A DNA stretch of 64,000 nucleotides, taken from positions 4,092,001-4,156,000 of the forward strand of contig NZ_CP025429.1 of NCBI RefSeq assembly GCF_002848345.1. The letters are read 5' to 3'. The notes beneath the pieces were generated by a model, which saw only the letters and a list, made by a program, of their open reading frames with translations, did no database searches and was not told where the DNA came from. The stretch's first letter is position 1, and each line of letters begins with the position of its first letter. Positions 47,581-57,366 of this stretch are shown here, in pieces. The stretch comes from Chromobacterium sp. ATCC 53434. Its GTDB lineage: Bacteria > Pseudomonadota > Gammaproteobacteria > Burkholderiales > Chromobacteriaceae. Both the position numbers and the translations under genes were made by a program.

Positions 47581-48318
47581 TCAATCGCGCCCGGCGAACA
47601 GCGGCCTCAGCCGCCCCTGGCCGACCAGCGCCTGGATGGCCTGGTTCAGCCTGGGCAACAGTTCGCGATGCTGAGGATGCAGCCGCAGCATCACCGGCAG
47701 GCTGCCGACCGAATCGCCGGGCAGGCAACGGCTGCCCTCGGGGCGCCGGTTCCAGTATTGCGCGCGGCCGCGTTCCAGCACCACCGCCTGCACCTGGCCC
47801 CGACGCAGCTTGTCCAACAGTTCTTCCTCGTTGGCCGAGGTGTCGCGCTTCAGCCGCTGCGACTGGAGGGCCGGCGCCAGCAACGGGTATTGCTGGCCGG
47901 CCAGCATGCCTATGGTCCAGCCCTTCATGTCGGCCAGCGGCGTCGTCGCGCGGCCACGGCCCGGCGGCAGGCACAGCCGGAACTCGACCTCGCCGACAGG
48001 CTGGGTGTAAAAGCCCGCCACCGGCGACAGCGCGCGCCAGCCGGGATTGACGCCGACCTCGACGTCCAGTCGGCCCAGCTGGAACAGCTGCTCCAACCGC
48101 TGGGTCGGGTAGTAGTCGAGCTGGAAGCGGATGCCGCTCTGCCGGGCGATCAGCGCCAGCGCGTCGCGATAGGCCTGCAACAGTCCGCCTTCCGCCGCCT
48201 GGCGCAACGGTTCGCTGGTATCGTTGGCCACGCCGGCGCGCAGCGTGTCCTGCGCCAGCGCCGGAACGCCCGCCGCCACGCCCAGCAGCAGCAACAGCCC
48301 GCACAACAGCCTATTCAC
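47581..48318 (-). CDS. Periplasmic solute-binding protein, family 3-like
   Basis: A 245-residue protein with a signal peptide (NRLLCGLLLLLGVAAGVPALAQ) and a family 3 binding-protein layout (ALALIARQSGIRFQLDYYPTQRLEQLFQLGRLDVEVGVNPGWR). The last segment QAIQALVGQGRLRPLF matches the usual C-terminal helix. The normal ligand-binding aspartate/arginine pattern is weak, and no permease or ATPase is nearby, so it may be a stand-alone sensor rather than a transporter part. The GTG start at 48318 has GGAGG upstream and overlaps pap by eight bases, so it is translationally coupled. It lies between pap and recD. Confidence 0.78.
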   Translation of the reverse strand: MNRLLCGLLLLLGVAAGVPALAQDTLRAGVANDTSEPLRQAAEGGLLQAYRDALALIARQSGIRFQLDYYPTQRLEQLFQLGRLDVEVGVNPGWRALSPVAGFYTQPVGEVEFRLCLPPGRGRATTPLADMKGWTIGMLAGQQYPLLAPALQSQRLKRDTSANEEELLDKLRRGQVQAVVLERGRAQYWNRRPEGSRCLPGDSVGSLPVMLRLHPQHRELLPRLNQAIQALVGQGRLRPLFAGRD

Positions 48319-49795
48319 CCAGTCTCGCCTCCAGCGCGTCGCAGATCGTGGACAGGACCTTGATGCGCGCAAAATATTTGTTGTTGGCCTCCACCAGCGT
48401 CCACGGCACCTTGCTGGTGCTGGTGCGGTCGACCATATCGCTGACCGCCTGGCGGTACAGCTCCCATTTGTCGCGGTTGCGCCAGTCCTCTTCGGTAATC
48501 TTGAAGCGTTTGAAGCCGGTTTGCTCGCGCGCCTTGAAGCGCGCCAGCTGCTCATCCTTGCTGATCGCCAGCCAGAACTTCAACACGATGGCGCCGTTCT
48601 CGGTCAACTGGTGCTCGAAGTCGTTGATCTCGTAATAGGCGCGCATCCAGTCGGCCTCCGGCGCGAAGCCTTCCACCCGCTCCACCAGCACCCGGCCGTA
48701 CCAGCTGCGATCGAAGACGGTGGTGCCGCCCTTGCCCGGCACATGGCGCCAGAAACGCCACAGCCAAGGCTTGTCCTTCTCCTCCTCGCTCGGCGCCGCC
48801 ACCGGCACCACCCGATAGCGGCGGGCATCCAGCGCCTGGGTGATCCGGCGTATGCTGCCGCCCTTGCCGGCGGCGTCGTTGCCCTCGAACACCAGCACCA
48901 GCGAGTGGCGGGCAAAGCGCGGATCGCGCGTCAGCGTGTTCAGCCTGCCCTGCAGCTGCTCCAGCTTTTTCCGGTAGTCGTCCTTGTCCAGCTTCTGTTC
49001 CAGCTGCAGCGTGTCCAGCACCAGCTTGTTGTCTATCGGCGCCAGCAACGGCGGCGCCTCCACCCTGTCCGTCGGCGGAGCCGGCTGGCCGATGCGGCTG
49101 CGTATCGCCTCCAGTATGGTGTTGGCCACCGTCAGGTTGCGGTAGTTGGCGTCCTCGCCGTCTATGACGATCCACGGCGCATGCGAGGTATTGGTCAGCC
49201 TCAGCATGTGTTCGCCGTATTTGCGTATCTTGTCGTAGCGCTCGTAGTGCTCCCAGTCGGCCTTGCTGACGCGCCAGCTGGTGGCCGGATCCTGCTCCAG
49301 CGTCTTCAACCGCTGCTTCTGCTTGTCGCGGCTCAGGTGGAACCAGAATTTCAGCACCACCGCGCCGTCCAGCGTCAGCATCCGCTCGAAGCGCAGGATG
49401 TCGAAAATCTGCCGGTCGAAGGCGTCGCGGTCGCTGCGGTTGAACACCCGGTCGAACAGGGTATCGGAATAATAGGAGCCGAAGAACATGCCGATCCGCC
49501 CCTTGGCCGGCAGCTCGCGCCAGTAGCGCCACATCCACGGCCGCGCGCGCGCCTCGTCGTTGGCGTCGGCGAAGGCCACGGTGTGGATCAGCCTCGGGTC
49601 CAGCCACTCGTTGATCAGATTCATCGTCTCGCCACGACCGGCGCCGTCGAAACCGTGGATCAGGATCAAGACCGGAAAATCGGCCTTTTCCTTCAAATCG
49701 TACTGAACGTCCAGCAATGCCTCGCGCAGCGCCGGCATCATCTTGCGAAAAGTGTCTTTGTCTATGCTGTGCCCGATTTCGGCGGATTCAAACAT
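48311..49795 (-). CDS. pap: Polyphosphate:AMP phosphotransferase (two-domain PPK2, class II)
   Basis: A 494-residue protein with two tandem PPK2 domains. The N-domain P-loop HGFDGAGRGET (47-57) has Arg in place of the usual Lys, while the C-domain P-loop EGNDAAGKGGS (304-314) is intact with the lid DRSWYGRVLVERVEGF. This fits Pap enzymes, which phosphorylate AMP to ADP using polyphosphate, with only the C-domain active. ATG 49795 with AAGGAT upstream is preferred over GTG 49813. It starts 50 bp after recB and overlaps the binding-protein gene, so it sits inside the recBCD transcription unit. Confidence 0.93.
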   Translation of the reverse strand: MFESAEIGHSIDKDTFRKMMPALREALLDVQYDLKEKADFPVLILIHGFDGAGRGETMNLINEWLDPRLIHTVAFADANDEARARPWMWRYWRELPAKGRIGMFFGSYYSDTLFDRVFNRSDRDAFDRQIFDILRFERMLTLDGAVVLKFWFHLSRDKQKQRLKTLEQDPATSWRVSKADWEHYERYDKIRKYGEHMLRLTNTSHAPWIVIDGEDANYRNLTVANTILEAIRSRIGQPAPPTDRVEAPPLLAPIDNKLVLDTLQLEQKLDKDDYRKKLEQLQGRLNTLTRDPRFARHSLVLVFEGNDAAGKGGSIRRITQALDARRYRVVPVAAPSEEEKDKPWLWRFWRHVPGKGGTTVFDRSWYGRVLVERVEGFAPEADWMRAYYEINDFEHQLTENGAIVLKFWLAISKDEQLARFKAREQTGFKRFKITEEDWRNRDKWELYRQAVSDMVDRTSTSKVPWTLVEANNKYFARIKVLSTICDALEARLGE

Positions 49796-49845
49796 GTCCA
49801 CATCCTTATCCACTTGCTTAGCTTAGTTGCAGTCCCCGGTCGCCA

Positions 49846-52800
49846 TCACTGAGTAGAACTACCAGGGCTGCGCTTGGTTCCGCCGCCGTCCAGCAAGGCG
49901 TCCAGTGCGTCCAGCAGCGCCGGCGCCGGCTCGTCGGCCCATACGCCGCAGCCGGTCTCGCCGACGCCGCGCAGAAACAGATAGCGCACGCCGCCGAAAC
50001 GGCCTTGCCAATCGGCGCCGCGCGCGACGAAGTAACGCCGCAGCGCCACCAGATAAATCAGATACTGCAGATAATAATGTTCTCGCGCCACCGCCCGCAG
50101 CAGACCTTCCTCGTGATAGTCGCCGTAATCGTCGCCCAGGTGGTTGGACTTGTAGTCGATCAGATAGAAGCGGCCGCCGGCCTCGCAGACCAGGTCGACG
50201 AAGCCCTTCAGAAAGCCCCGCACGCTGGCGAAGTCGAGCTCGGCGGCGGCCTGCCGGAACGGCTCGGCCAGGCCGTGCTCCGGCTTTTGCAACACGGCGA
50301 TCAGCGCCGCCACGTCCAGCTTTTTCACCGGCAGCGTGAATTCCAGCTCGATCAGCCGCTTGCCGTCGGCGACATCGCACAGGCGCGCGCCCGGAGCGAT
50401 TTCGGCGCGCAATGTCGACACGATCAGCTCGCAGCCGGCGTCCAGCCATTCGGCGCCGAAACCGTGCCGGTCCAGCGCTTCCGCCACCGCCGCGCGGATG
50501 GCCTCGTCGCCGGCGCCGAAACTGATCCTCTCGAAAATATCGTGCAGGCAGATGCCGGCCTTGGCCCCGCGCGGGAAGTGGAAACGGTCGCGCAGCGGCT
50601 CCGCCTCCGGCTCGGCCTCAACCGTCCTGAGCACGCGATCGTAATCGGGGGCTTCGGCCAGATGGCTGCCGGCGTCGTGGGTCAGCGAGGTGAAGCTGGC
50701 GATTTTCCATGGCGTGAACAATTTACGTTCGAACGGCCGCGCGGCGTAGACGCGGCCCGCCTCGCGGCCGCCGGCCAGCGCCTGCCGCCCGTCTCCGTCC
50801 AGCCAGCGCGCCGCCGCGCCGCGCGCGTCGAGAAAGGCCCGCAACTGCGCCGCCACCATACCGCCGTCCAGCTCCAGCGCCTCCAACGCCGCCAGGTCGC
50901 GCGCGCGCGGCGCGTGCAGCAGCCAGGACAGCGCGGCGGTCTTCAATTCGCGCACCCAGCCCCAGGCGATGTACTGGCGGTATTGGGCGCGGGTCAGCGC
51001 CACGTACAGCAGGCGCAGCTTCTCGGCCAGCAGCTCGCTCCTGGCCGCCTGCCGGACGCCGTCGTCCGCGGCCGCCTCCGGCGCCAGCCACGGTTCGTCG
51101 CCGTCGTGATAGCTCCAGAAACTGGCGCCGCGCCGCTCCAGCGCGCCGTTCCACAAAAAGGGGCAGAACACCACCGGATACTGCAGGCCCTTGGAAGTGT
51201 GGACGGTAACGATCTTGACCAGCGCGGCGTCGCTTTCCAGCCTCAGCACCGCGTTCTCGCCGCGCGGCGGATCGGCGACGCGGGCGGAAAACCACGACAG
51301 CAGCGGCGCCATGCCCTGGCGGCCCTCGCTCTCTTGCTGGATCAACTCGGCCAGATGGCCGAGATTGGTCAGCCGCCGCTCGCCGTCCGGCAGCGGCAAC
51401 AGCCGCTCCGCCGCCCGCTCGCGCGCGAAATAATGCCGCCAGGCGGCCATGAAGCCGCGCTCACGCCAGCGTTGGTGATCGTCGGCGTTCTTCAGCAGCT
51501 GCCGCTCCCAGCGCGCCTCGTCCTCCAGCTCCGTCTTGATCTGCGCGGCGTCGAGTCCGGCCAGCTCTGTGGCCAGCGCGCGCCTGAGCCTGCCCTCGTT
51601 GGCCGGCTCGGCCCAGGCATGCAGCAGGGCCAGCATGTCGCCGGCCTCGCGGCTGGCGAACACGCTCTCCTGAGTCAGCGCCACGCTGGCCACGCCGCGC
51701 GCGCGCAATTCGCTCCTCACGCGGTCGCCCTGGCTGTGGGTGGCCACCAGCACCGCGACGTCGCCGCCGGCCAGCGGCCTCCTCGACTCGCCCCTGACGA
51801 TGGCGGCGCGGCCCGCGACTGCCAGCGTCAGCAAGCGGGCGATCTCGTCGGCGCAGGCTTCGGCCGCGGCCTGCTCGGCCACCTCCTTGCTCAATTCCTT
51901 TTCGCCGGCCGCTATCCACTGCGCATTGAACGGCGCGCGGTCGTCGTCGACCTCCAGCCGGCCGCCGGACGACGGGCTGGCCGCCACCGGCTGGTAGGCG
52001 ATGCCGTCGAGCAAAAAGGGCAGCTCGCGGCCGAACAGCGCGTTGACGGTGGCGACCAGCGGCTCGTCGGAACGACGGTTGGTGTCCAGCGTGTACTGGC
52101 GCTCGGCGTCGTGACGGGCGGCCAGGTAGGCGAAGATGTCGGCGCCGCGAAAACTGTAGATCGCCTGTTTCGGATCGCCGACCAGGAAGACCGGCCGGGC
52201 CTCCTCGACGAAGCAGCGGCGGAAGATGCGATATTGCGTCGGATCGGTGTCCTGGAACTCGTCGATCAGCGCCACGGAGAAGCTGCCCGCCACCTGCGCC
52301 GCCAGCAGCGGACCGGTTTGCGGATGGTCCAGCGCCGCGCCGAGGTCGGTCAGCAAGTCGTCGAAGCTGCGGCTGCGCTCGACGCCGCGTCGCCGCGCCA
52401 ACTCCTCGTTGGCCCAGGCGATCAGCTCCAGCTTCAGCCCGGCCAGCGAATTGGCCACCTGGTCCATATAGACGTCCCAGGCCGCGAGCCAGGCCTCCAT
52501 CCGCTCGAACAACGGATGGACCGGCGCGTCGCCGCCCTTCTTCATGCCCTTGGCCAGCGCCTCCGGCCTCAGCTTGTCCAACAGCTTGCGGCTGTCGCTG
52601 TCCAGCTCCGGCAGCGCGTCCGGCAAGGCCAGCCAGCCGCGCAGATTGCCGGCGACGCGTGCCATCGTGTCCGGCCGGTAGATATTGGCCTTGAAACCGG
52701 GATGGGCGAGGAACAGCGCCAAGCCCGCCTCGGCCAGCTCGGGATCGCAGGCCAAAGCCTGCCAGCGCTCGAAGACCAGCCGCTGCGCGGTCTCCAGCCG

Positions 52801-53436
52801 GACGGCGTCAGGCGCCCGCAGCTTCAGATAGGGCTTGGACAGATAGGGGCGGATCTCGGCCAGCCAGGCGTCCGGCGTCTCCCGCCTCTCCACCAGCACC
52901 TGGGCCAGCAGCGGCGCGGCGACGATGCGGCGGCGCCAGAAGTCGTCGACGATCTCGGCCAACCTGGCCGCGTCGTCCTCGACCAGCTCGGCCTGGAAGG
53001 TCTGGCCGCTCTCGAAGGCGGCGTCGGTCAGCACCCGCTGACAGAAGCCGTGAATGGTGTAGATGGCGGCGGCGTCGAAGCCGTTGACCGCGGCGGTCAG
53101 CCGTTGCCGCGCCTGCTCGCGCGCCGCCCCCGGCGGAAAGCGGACGGCCAGCGCCTGCAGGAAGTCGTCGCCGCCGGTCTTGCCTTCCAGCAGGGCCAGC
53201 ATCTCGCCGAGGCGGCGGCGCAGCCTGTCGCGCAGCTCGGCGGTGGCGGCCTTGGTATAGGTGACCACCAGTATCTGCTCGATGGACGGCGGCGGCGCGC
53301 CGTCGCGCGCCTCCAGCAGCAGCCGGGCGAACAGCGCGGCGATGGTCCAGGTCTTGCCGGTGCCGGCCGAAGCCTCGATCAGGTTGACGCCCGACAGCGG
53401 GCAGTTCAGCGCGTCCAGCGCCTGCGGCGCGTTCAT
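49846..53436 (-). CDS. recB: Exodeoxyribonuclease V beta subunit (RecB helicase-nuclease)
   Basis: A 1196-residue SF1A helicase with a C-terminal nuclease. Walker A is LIEASAGTGKTWTIAALFARLL (19-40), with VALIDEFQDTDPTQYRIFRR, LVGDPKQAIYSFRGADIF and KIVTVHTSKGLQYPVVFCPF as further helicase motifs. The RecB nuclease signature near residue 1090 is VDLVCEAGGRFYLIDYKSNHLG. It loads RecA and processes double-strand ends with RecC and RecD. It overlaps recC by ATGA (53433-53436). Length is close to E. coli RecB (1180). Confidence 0.96.
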   Translation of the reverse strand: MNAPQALDALNCPLSGVNLIEASAGTGKTWTIAALFARLLLEARDGAPPPSIEQILVVTYTKAATAELRDRLRRRLGEMLALLEGKTGGDDFLQALAVRFPPGAAREQARQRLTAAVNGFDAAAIYTIHGFCQRVLTDAAFESGQTFQAELVEDDAARLAEIVDDFWRRRIVAAPLLAQVLVERRETPDAWLAEIRPYLSKPYLKLRAPDAVRLETAQRLVFERWQALACDPELAEAGLALFLAHPGFKANIYRPDTMARVAGNLRGWLALPDALPELDSDSRKLLDKLRPEALAKGMKKGGDAPVHPLFERMEAWLAAWDVYMDQVANSLAGLKLELIAWANEELARRRGVERSRSFDDLLTDLGAALDHPQTGPLLAAQVAGSFSVALIDEFQDTDPTQYRIFRRCFVEEARPVFLVGDPKQAIYSFRGADIFAYLAARHDAERQYTLDTNRRSDEPLVATVNALFGRELPFLLDGIAYQPVAASPSSGGRLEVDDDRAPFNAQWIAAGEKELSKEVAEQAAAEACADEIARLLTLAVAGRAAIVRGESRRPLAGGDVAVLVATHSQGDRVRSELRARGVASVALTQESVFASREAGDMLALLHAWAEPANEGRLRRALATELAGLDAAQIKTELEDEARWERQLLKNADDHQRWRERGFMAAWRHYFARERAAERLLPLPDGERRLTNLGHLAELIQQESEGRQGMAPLLSWFSARVADPPRGENAVLRLESDAALVKIVTVHTSKGLQYPVVFCPFLWNGALERRGASFWSYHDGDEPWLAPEAAADDGVRQAARSELLAEKLRLLYVALTRAQYRQYIAWGWVRELKTAALSWLLHAPRARDLAALEALELDGGMVAAQLRAFLDARGAAARWLDGDGRQALAGGREAGRVYAARPFERKLFTPWKIASFTSLTHDAGSHLAEAPDYDRVLRTVEAEPEAEPLRDRFHFPRGAKAGICLHDIFERISFGAGDEAIRAAVAEALDRHGFGAEWLDAGCELIVSTLRAEIAPGARLCDVADGKRLIELEFTLPVKKLDVAALIAVLQKPEHGLAEPFRQAAAELDFASVRGFLKGFVDLVCEAGGRFYLIDYKSNHLGDDYGDYHEEGLLRAVAREHYYLQYLIYLVALRRYFVARGADWQGRFGGVRYLFLRGVGETGCGVWADEPAPALLDALDALLDGGGTKRSPGSSTQ

Positions 53437-56400
53437 TCCTCGCCTCCCTGCAGCCGTTCGGCCAACGGCAGCAGCAGTGTCTCCGCCAACTGGCCGAACA
53501 GCGGATCGTCCAGCGGCGACTGATGGCGGAAGGCCAGCGCGATCGCCGGCTCGTCCTTCTGCGCGACGCCGTCGCCGAGAATGAAATTGGGCTCCCACTT
53601 CTGCCAGGCGGCGGCCAGCGCCTTGTCCTGCTTGTCCGGATTCTTGGCCAGCGCCTCGGCGTAGGCCCAGCTGGTACGGCCGAAGAACGGCAAGGGCTGG
53701 GCCTGGCCCTGGCGCCAGCGGACCAGCCACGGCGTCAGCAGGCCGGCGGCGTCGATCTCGTCGTAAAGCAGCGTGCTGCCGGCGTCGTCGTAGCAGGCGC
53801 TGTGCGGAACGACGCCGGCCGGCCTCGCCGCGCACAGGATCAGATGGCCCAGCCACAGCGCGACGCGCTGGGCGGCGTTCATCTTGCCGACGATGAAGTC
53901 CAGCCGGCCCTCGGGCCGCAGACCGTACAGCTCGCCGACCACGGTGAAGCCGGCGATGTCCAGATGCACCGGCTGCGGCGGCAGCGCCTCCTCGCCTAGC
54001 GCGCGCGGCAGCCGGCCGGCCAGCCGGACGCTGGCCCGACCCTCCTCTTGCAGCCAGGCCTGGCCCAGTTCGCCGCAGGGCAGCAGGCCGGCGGCGGCCA
54101 CCCGCTCCCGCGCCGGCGCCGACGGCCTGCGGTGCAGCATCGCCTCCACCAGCTGGCGGCGCAGCGCCTGGCTGGCGTCGCGCTCCATCGCGAACGGCTC
54201 GCGCGCCGGCTGCGCGTCCCCGCCATAGGCGACGCGCAACGCCAGCCGGTCGGCCAGCCAGGCCCGCGCCGGGTTCTGCCAGAAGCGGATGAAATCGTGC
54301 AGATTGACCACCGTCGCCGCCGCCTCGTCCGGCAGCGGCGCGACGAACGGCGCCGGCTCGGCCGGCGGCGCGGCCAGCGCGGCGGCGAAGACCGGCTCGA
54401 AGCTGGCCAGCCTCGCGTCGCCGCCATCGAAGGCGCTGGGCGAGAACGGCTGCAGCGGATGACGCAGCGTCAATCGCGCCGCCATGTCCTCGCCGCACAT
54501 CGCCGACAGCGTGTCCAGCAGCTCCGACACCAGCGGCGACGGCGGCAGCGTCTCGCCACTGCGCGCCGACTGGCCGACATAAGACAGATACAGCCACCCA
54601 CGCGCCGACAGGATGGCCTCCAGGAATAGATAGCGGTCGTCGAAACGGCGCGAACGGTCGCCGCGGCGCGGGTTGCGCGCCACCAGGTCAAAGCTGACCG
54701 GCCGCTCGTCGCGCGGATAGGCGCCGTCGTTCATCCCGACCAGGCACAGCGTGCGGAATGGTATCGAGCGCATCGGCACCATCGCGCAGAAGGTCACGCC
54801 GCCGGACAGGAAGCCCTGGGCCGACGACAGCGACAGCTTGCGCAGCAGCCAGTCCCGCGCCACGGCCAGGCCAACCGGCCGGTCGAAACCGGCCAGTTCG
54901 GCATCCTCGGCCAACTCGGCGAAGGCCTCGCGCAGCAACTCCAGCGCCGCCTCGTCGTCGCCGTCGGCCAGGAACAGCCGCTCGCCGGCCTGATGGAAGC
55001 GCCGCGCCCAGTCCTGCGGCGACGCCGGCCGCGCCCACTCGTCGGCCAGCGCGTCCAGCGCGTCGTAGAAAACGGCGAAACGCGCCAGCGTCTCGCCCAG
55101 CTGCCCCTGGGCGGCGGTGTGCGGCAGCAGGCCGGCGAACAGGCCGGCGTCGTCCCCGGCCAGGGCCGGCGGCAGCACGGTGCCCAACAGCAGCCGATCC
55201 AGCCCCCAGCGCCAGGTGTAGGCGGCCTCGGCCGGCAGGCCCAGCGACGCCTTGTGCGCCGCGCTCCGCCCCCAGCGGATGCCGGCGACGCGCACCCAGT
55301 CCTGGACGAAGGCCAGATCGGCGTCCGCCAGATCGAAACGCGCCAGCAGCGCCGGGCAGTCGAGCAGCGCCAGCACCTCGTCGGCGGCGAAGCGGGAATC
55401 GGCCAGCTGCAAGACGGCGGCGTAGCTGGCCAGCAGCGGCTGCTCGCGCTCGACGCGCCGGTCGGCGATGCTGTACGGGATATTGGGCGCGTCGTCGCGG
55501 CGGCCGAACACCGCGTCGATATACGGCGCGTAGCCGTTGATGTCCGGTGTCAGCACCGCCACGTCGGCCGGACTGAGCTTGGGATCGGCGGCGAACATCG
55601 CCAGCAGCCTGTCCTTCAGCGCCTCCAGCTCGCGCATCGGGCCATGGCAGGCGTGCACCTCGACCGAGTCGTCCGCCGGATCGAAGGCGCGCGGCAGCTG
55701 CGACGGATCGTTGAGCTGCAGGATGTCCCGCTGCAGTCGGGCGAGCAGGCTGTCGCCGCCAGGCGCCGTGAACAGCGGTCTGGCGTCCAGTTCGGCGTCC
55801 TCGGCGATCAGCTCGAAGAAGTCGCGCCCCTGCTTGCCCAACGACGCCAGCAACGGATGGCCCTCGCTGGCGAACAGATCGCCGGCCTGCCTGAGCTTCA
55901 ACTTGCGGCGCGCGTCGACAATGTCGCCCCAGTACGCCTCGCAGGGGTTCAGCGTGAACAGGCAGACGTCGGTCAGCTCGGCCAGCCGCTTGACCAGCGC
56001 CAGATACATCGGCGCCAGCGACGCGATGCCGAATAAGGTCACCCGCGGCGGCAGATGTTCCGGCTTCAGGTCCGCGAAGAACTGATCCAGCATGCGCACG
56101 CGGTGGCGGCCCGGATCGCTTTCGGCCAGCCGCCGCCACAATGCCGCCTGCCAGGCCTCGTCGTCGCCCAGGCCCGACAGCTCGCCGGCCTCCCAGGCGC
56201 GTATCCAGTCCGGGCGGAACACCAGGTACTGGTCGAAGATGTCGGCGATCTTGCCGGCCAGCTCGAAAGCCGCGGCCTCTCCGCCCTCCAGGTAATGGAT
56301 CACCGGCTCGAACGGTTCGCCCTCCAGCGTGGGCAGCAGGGCCAGCAGCCGCCAGGCCAGCACCTCGGGCACGAAGGCCGACTTGCGCGGCAGATCCGGC

Positions 56401-56630
56401 ATCACCTTCTGCATCAACCGCCAGGCGAAGGCGGCCGGCAGCGCGAAATCGATGTTGGCGGCCACGCCGGCCTCGCGCGCGACGTCCAGCGTGATCCAGC
56501 GCCCCATGCCCCGGCTCTGCACGATCACGGTCTCCGCCGCGAACGGATCGGCCAGCGGCATCGCCCGCGTCATGCCGCAGAACAGCTCGCCCAGTTGCTC
56601 GAGACGGTTGGATTGGTAGAGAAACAGCAT
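53433..56630 (-). CDS. recC: Exodeoxyribonuclease V gamma subunit (RecC)
   Basis: A 1065-residue protein of the RecC fold: an inactivated SF1 helicase that recognises Chi and splits the DNA strands. MLFLYQSNRLEQLGELF is the typical start, followed by DPFAAETVIVQSRGMGRWITLDVAREAGVAANIDFALPAAFAWRL, all characteristic of RecC. VFGRRDDAPNIPYSIADR and FCAMVPMRSIPFRTLCLVGMNDGAYPR are further family blocks. ATG 56630 was chosen over 56678 because the conserved start lies there. It heads the recC-recB-pap-binding protein-recD run. Confidence 0.95.
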   Translation of the reverse strand: MLFLYQSNRLEQLGELFCGMTRAMPLADPFAAETVIVQSRGMGRWITLDVAREAGVAANIDFALPAAFAWRLMQKVMPDLPRKSAFVPEVLAWRLLALLPTLEGEPFEPVIHYLEGGEAAAFELAGKIADIFDQYLVFRPDWIRAWEAGELSGLGDDEAWQAALWRRLAESDPGRHRVRMLDQFFADLKPEHLPPRVTLFGIASLAPMYLALVKRLAELTDVCLFTLNPCEAYWGDIVDARRKLKLRQAGDLFASEGHPLLASLGKQGRDFFELIAEDAELDARPLFTAPGGDSLLARLQRDILQLNDPSQLPRAFDPADDSVEVHACHGPMRELEALKDRLLAMFAADPKLSPADVAVLTPDINGYAPYIDAVFGRRDDAPNIPYSIADRRVEREQPLLASYAAVLQLADSRFAADEVLALLDCPALLARFDLADADLAFVQDWVRVAGIRWGRSAAHKASLGLPAEAAYTWRWGLDRLLLGTVLPPALAGDDAGLFAGLLPHTAAQGQLGETLARFAVFYDALDALADEWARPASPQDWARRFHQAGERLFLADGDDEAALELLREAFAELAEDAELAGFDRPVGLAVARDWLLRKLSLSSAQGFLSGGVTFCAMVPMRSIPFRTLCLVGMNDGAYPRDERPVSFDLVARNPRRGDRSRRFDDRYLFLEAILSARGWLYLSYVGQSARSGETLPPSPLVSELLDTLSAMCGEDMAARLTLRHPLQPFSPSAFDGGDARLASFEPVFAAALAAPPAEPAPFVAPLPDEAAATVVNLHDFIRFWQNPARAWLADRLALRVAYGGDAQPAREPFAMERDASQALRRQLVEAMLHRRPSAPARERVAAAGLLPCGELGQAWLQEEGRASVRLAGRLPRALGEEALPPQPVHLDIAGFTVVGELYGLRPEGRLDFIVGKMNAAQRVALWLGHLILCAARPAGVVPHSACYDDAGSTLLYDEIDAAGLLTPWLVRWRQGQAQPLPFFGRTSWAYAEALAKNPDKQDKALAAAWQKWEPNFILGDGVAQKDEPAIALAFRHQSPLDDPLFGQLAETLLLPLAERLQGGEE

Positions 56631-56879
56631 GGAATGGTGCGCGCGCGCCTGGATGCGGATATGGCCGGATTGTAGCATCGCGCGGCGGCCGGCCGGCGAA
56701 CCGGCGGCGATTGACGCCCGTCAATGCCGGCTTCGCGCCGATGACATTCAATGCCGCCATGCCATCGACATCACCCATTCCCGCCGCCGGACGCGCGGAC
56801 GCACTCGCTACAAAACGCCGCCCGCGCCGTGTACCATGGCCGGCATCGGCGCGCCCCGCGCCTCACCGATCGACCCGCC

Positions 56880-57263
56880 ATGTATCCATATTTGATCGTC
56901 AAGCACGCCCACATGGGCTTCGCCTATCTGTCCATCCTACTGTTCGCCGCCCGCGGCGCGCTGATGATGGGCGGCCGCGGCCATCTGCTGCAAAACAAGC
57001 CGCTGCGCATCCTGCCGCACGTGATAGACACCCTGCTGCTGGCCTGTGCCATCGCGCTGGTGGTGATCGGCGGCTGGCCCGTTCTGCAGAGCCCCTGGCT
57101 GCTGGCCAAGATCGCCGGCCTGGTCGCTTACGTGATCCTGGGCACCATCGCGCTGCGCGGTTCCACGCCGCGGCGGCGCGCAACGGCCTTCATCGCCGCC
57201 TTGCTCACCGTGATCTACATCGTGCTGGTGGCCAAAACCAAACTGGTCCTGCCTCTGCCCTGA
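56880..57263 (+). CDS. SirB family inner-membrane protein
   Basis: A 127-residue protein with four membrane segments and the family pattern LIVKHAHMGFAYLSILLFAARG, RILPHVIDTLLLACAIALVV and WLLAKIAGLVAYVILGTIALRG. SirB2-like proteins occur widely in proteobacteria; the name comes from a Salmonella locus, and the function is not known. The GCC-ATG start has no clear ribosome site. It is divergent from recC across 249 bp and lies 103 bp upstream of the pilin operon on the same strand. Confidence 0.85.
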   Translation: MYPYLIVKHAHMGFAYLSILLFAARGALMMGGRGHLLQNKPLRILPHVIDTLLLACAIALVVIGGWPVLQSPWLLAKIAGLVAYVILGTIALRGSTPRRRATAFIAALLTVIYIVLVAKTKLVLPLP

Positions 57264-57277
57264 TCCGGGGTGCCGGC

Positions 57278-57306
57278 TTGACTGCGCCGGCCGCGGCTTC
57301 TAGGAC
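57278..57306 (+). promoter_or_regulatory. Weak candidate promoter for the minor-pilin operon
   Basis: TTGACT (57278-57283) and TAGGAC (57301-57306) are 17 bases apart, 61 bases before the first pilin ATG. The -35 is good, the -10 poor. No sigma-54 GG-N10-GC element was noticed. Confidence 0.35.
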
Positions 57307-57366
57307 ACAGTAGGGACGCGTGATGCAGCCCCTTATCCCGTTCCCGTCCCCGGAGTCCGCCGCCAG

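Noticed and set aside
47581..48318. Binding-protein gene as part of the cystine importer at 23095-24612
   Set aside because: It is 23 kb away, translationally coupled to pap, and shares only the general fold, so a link to the permease is not supported.
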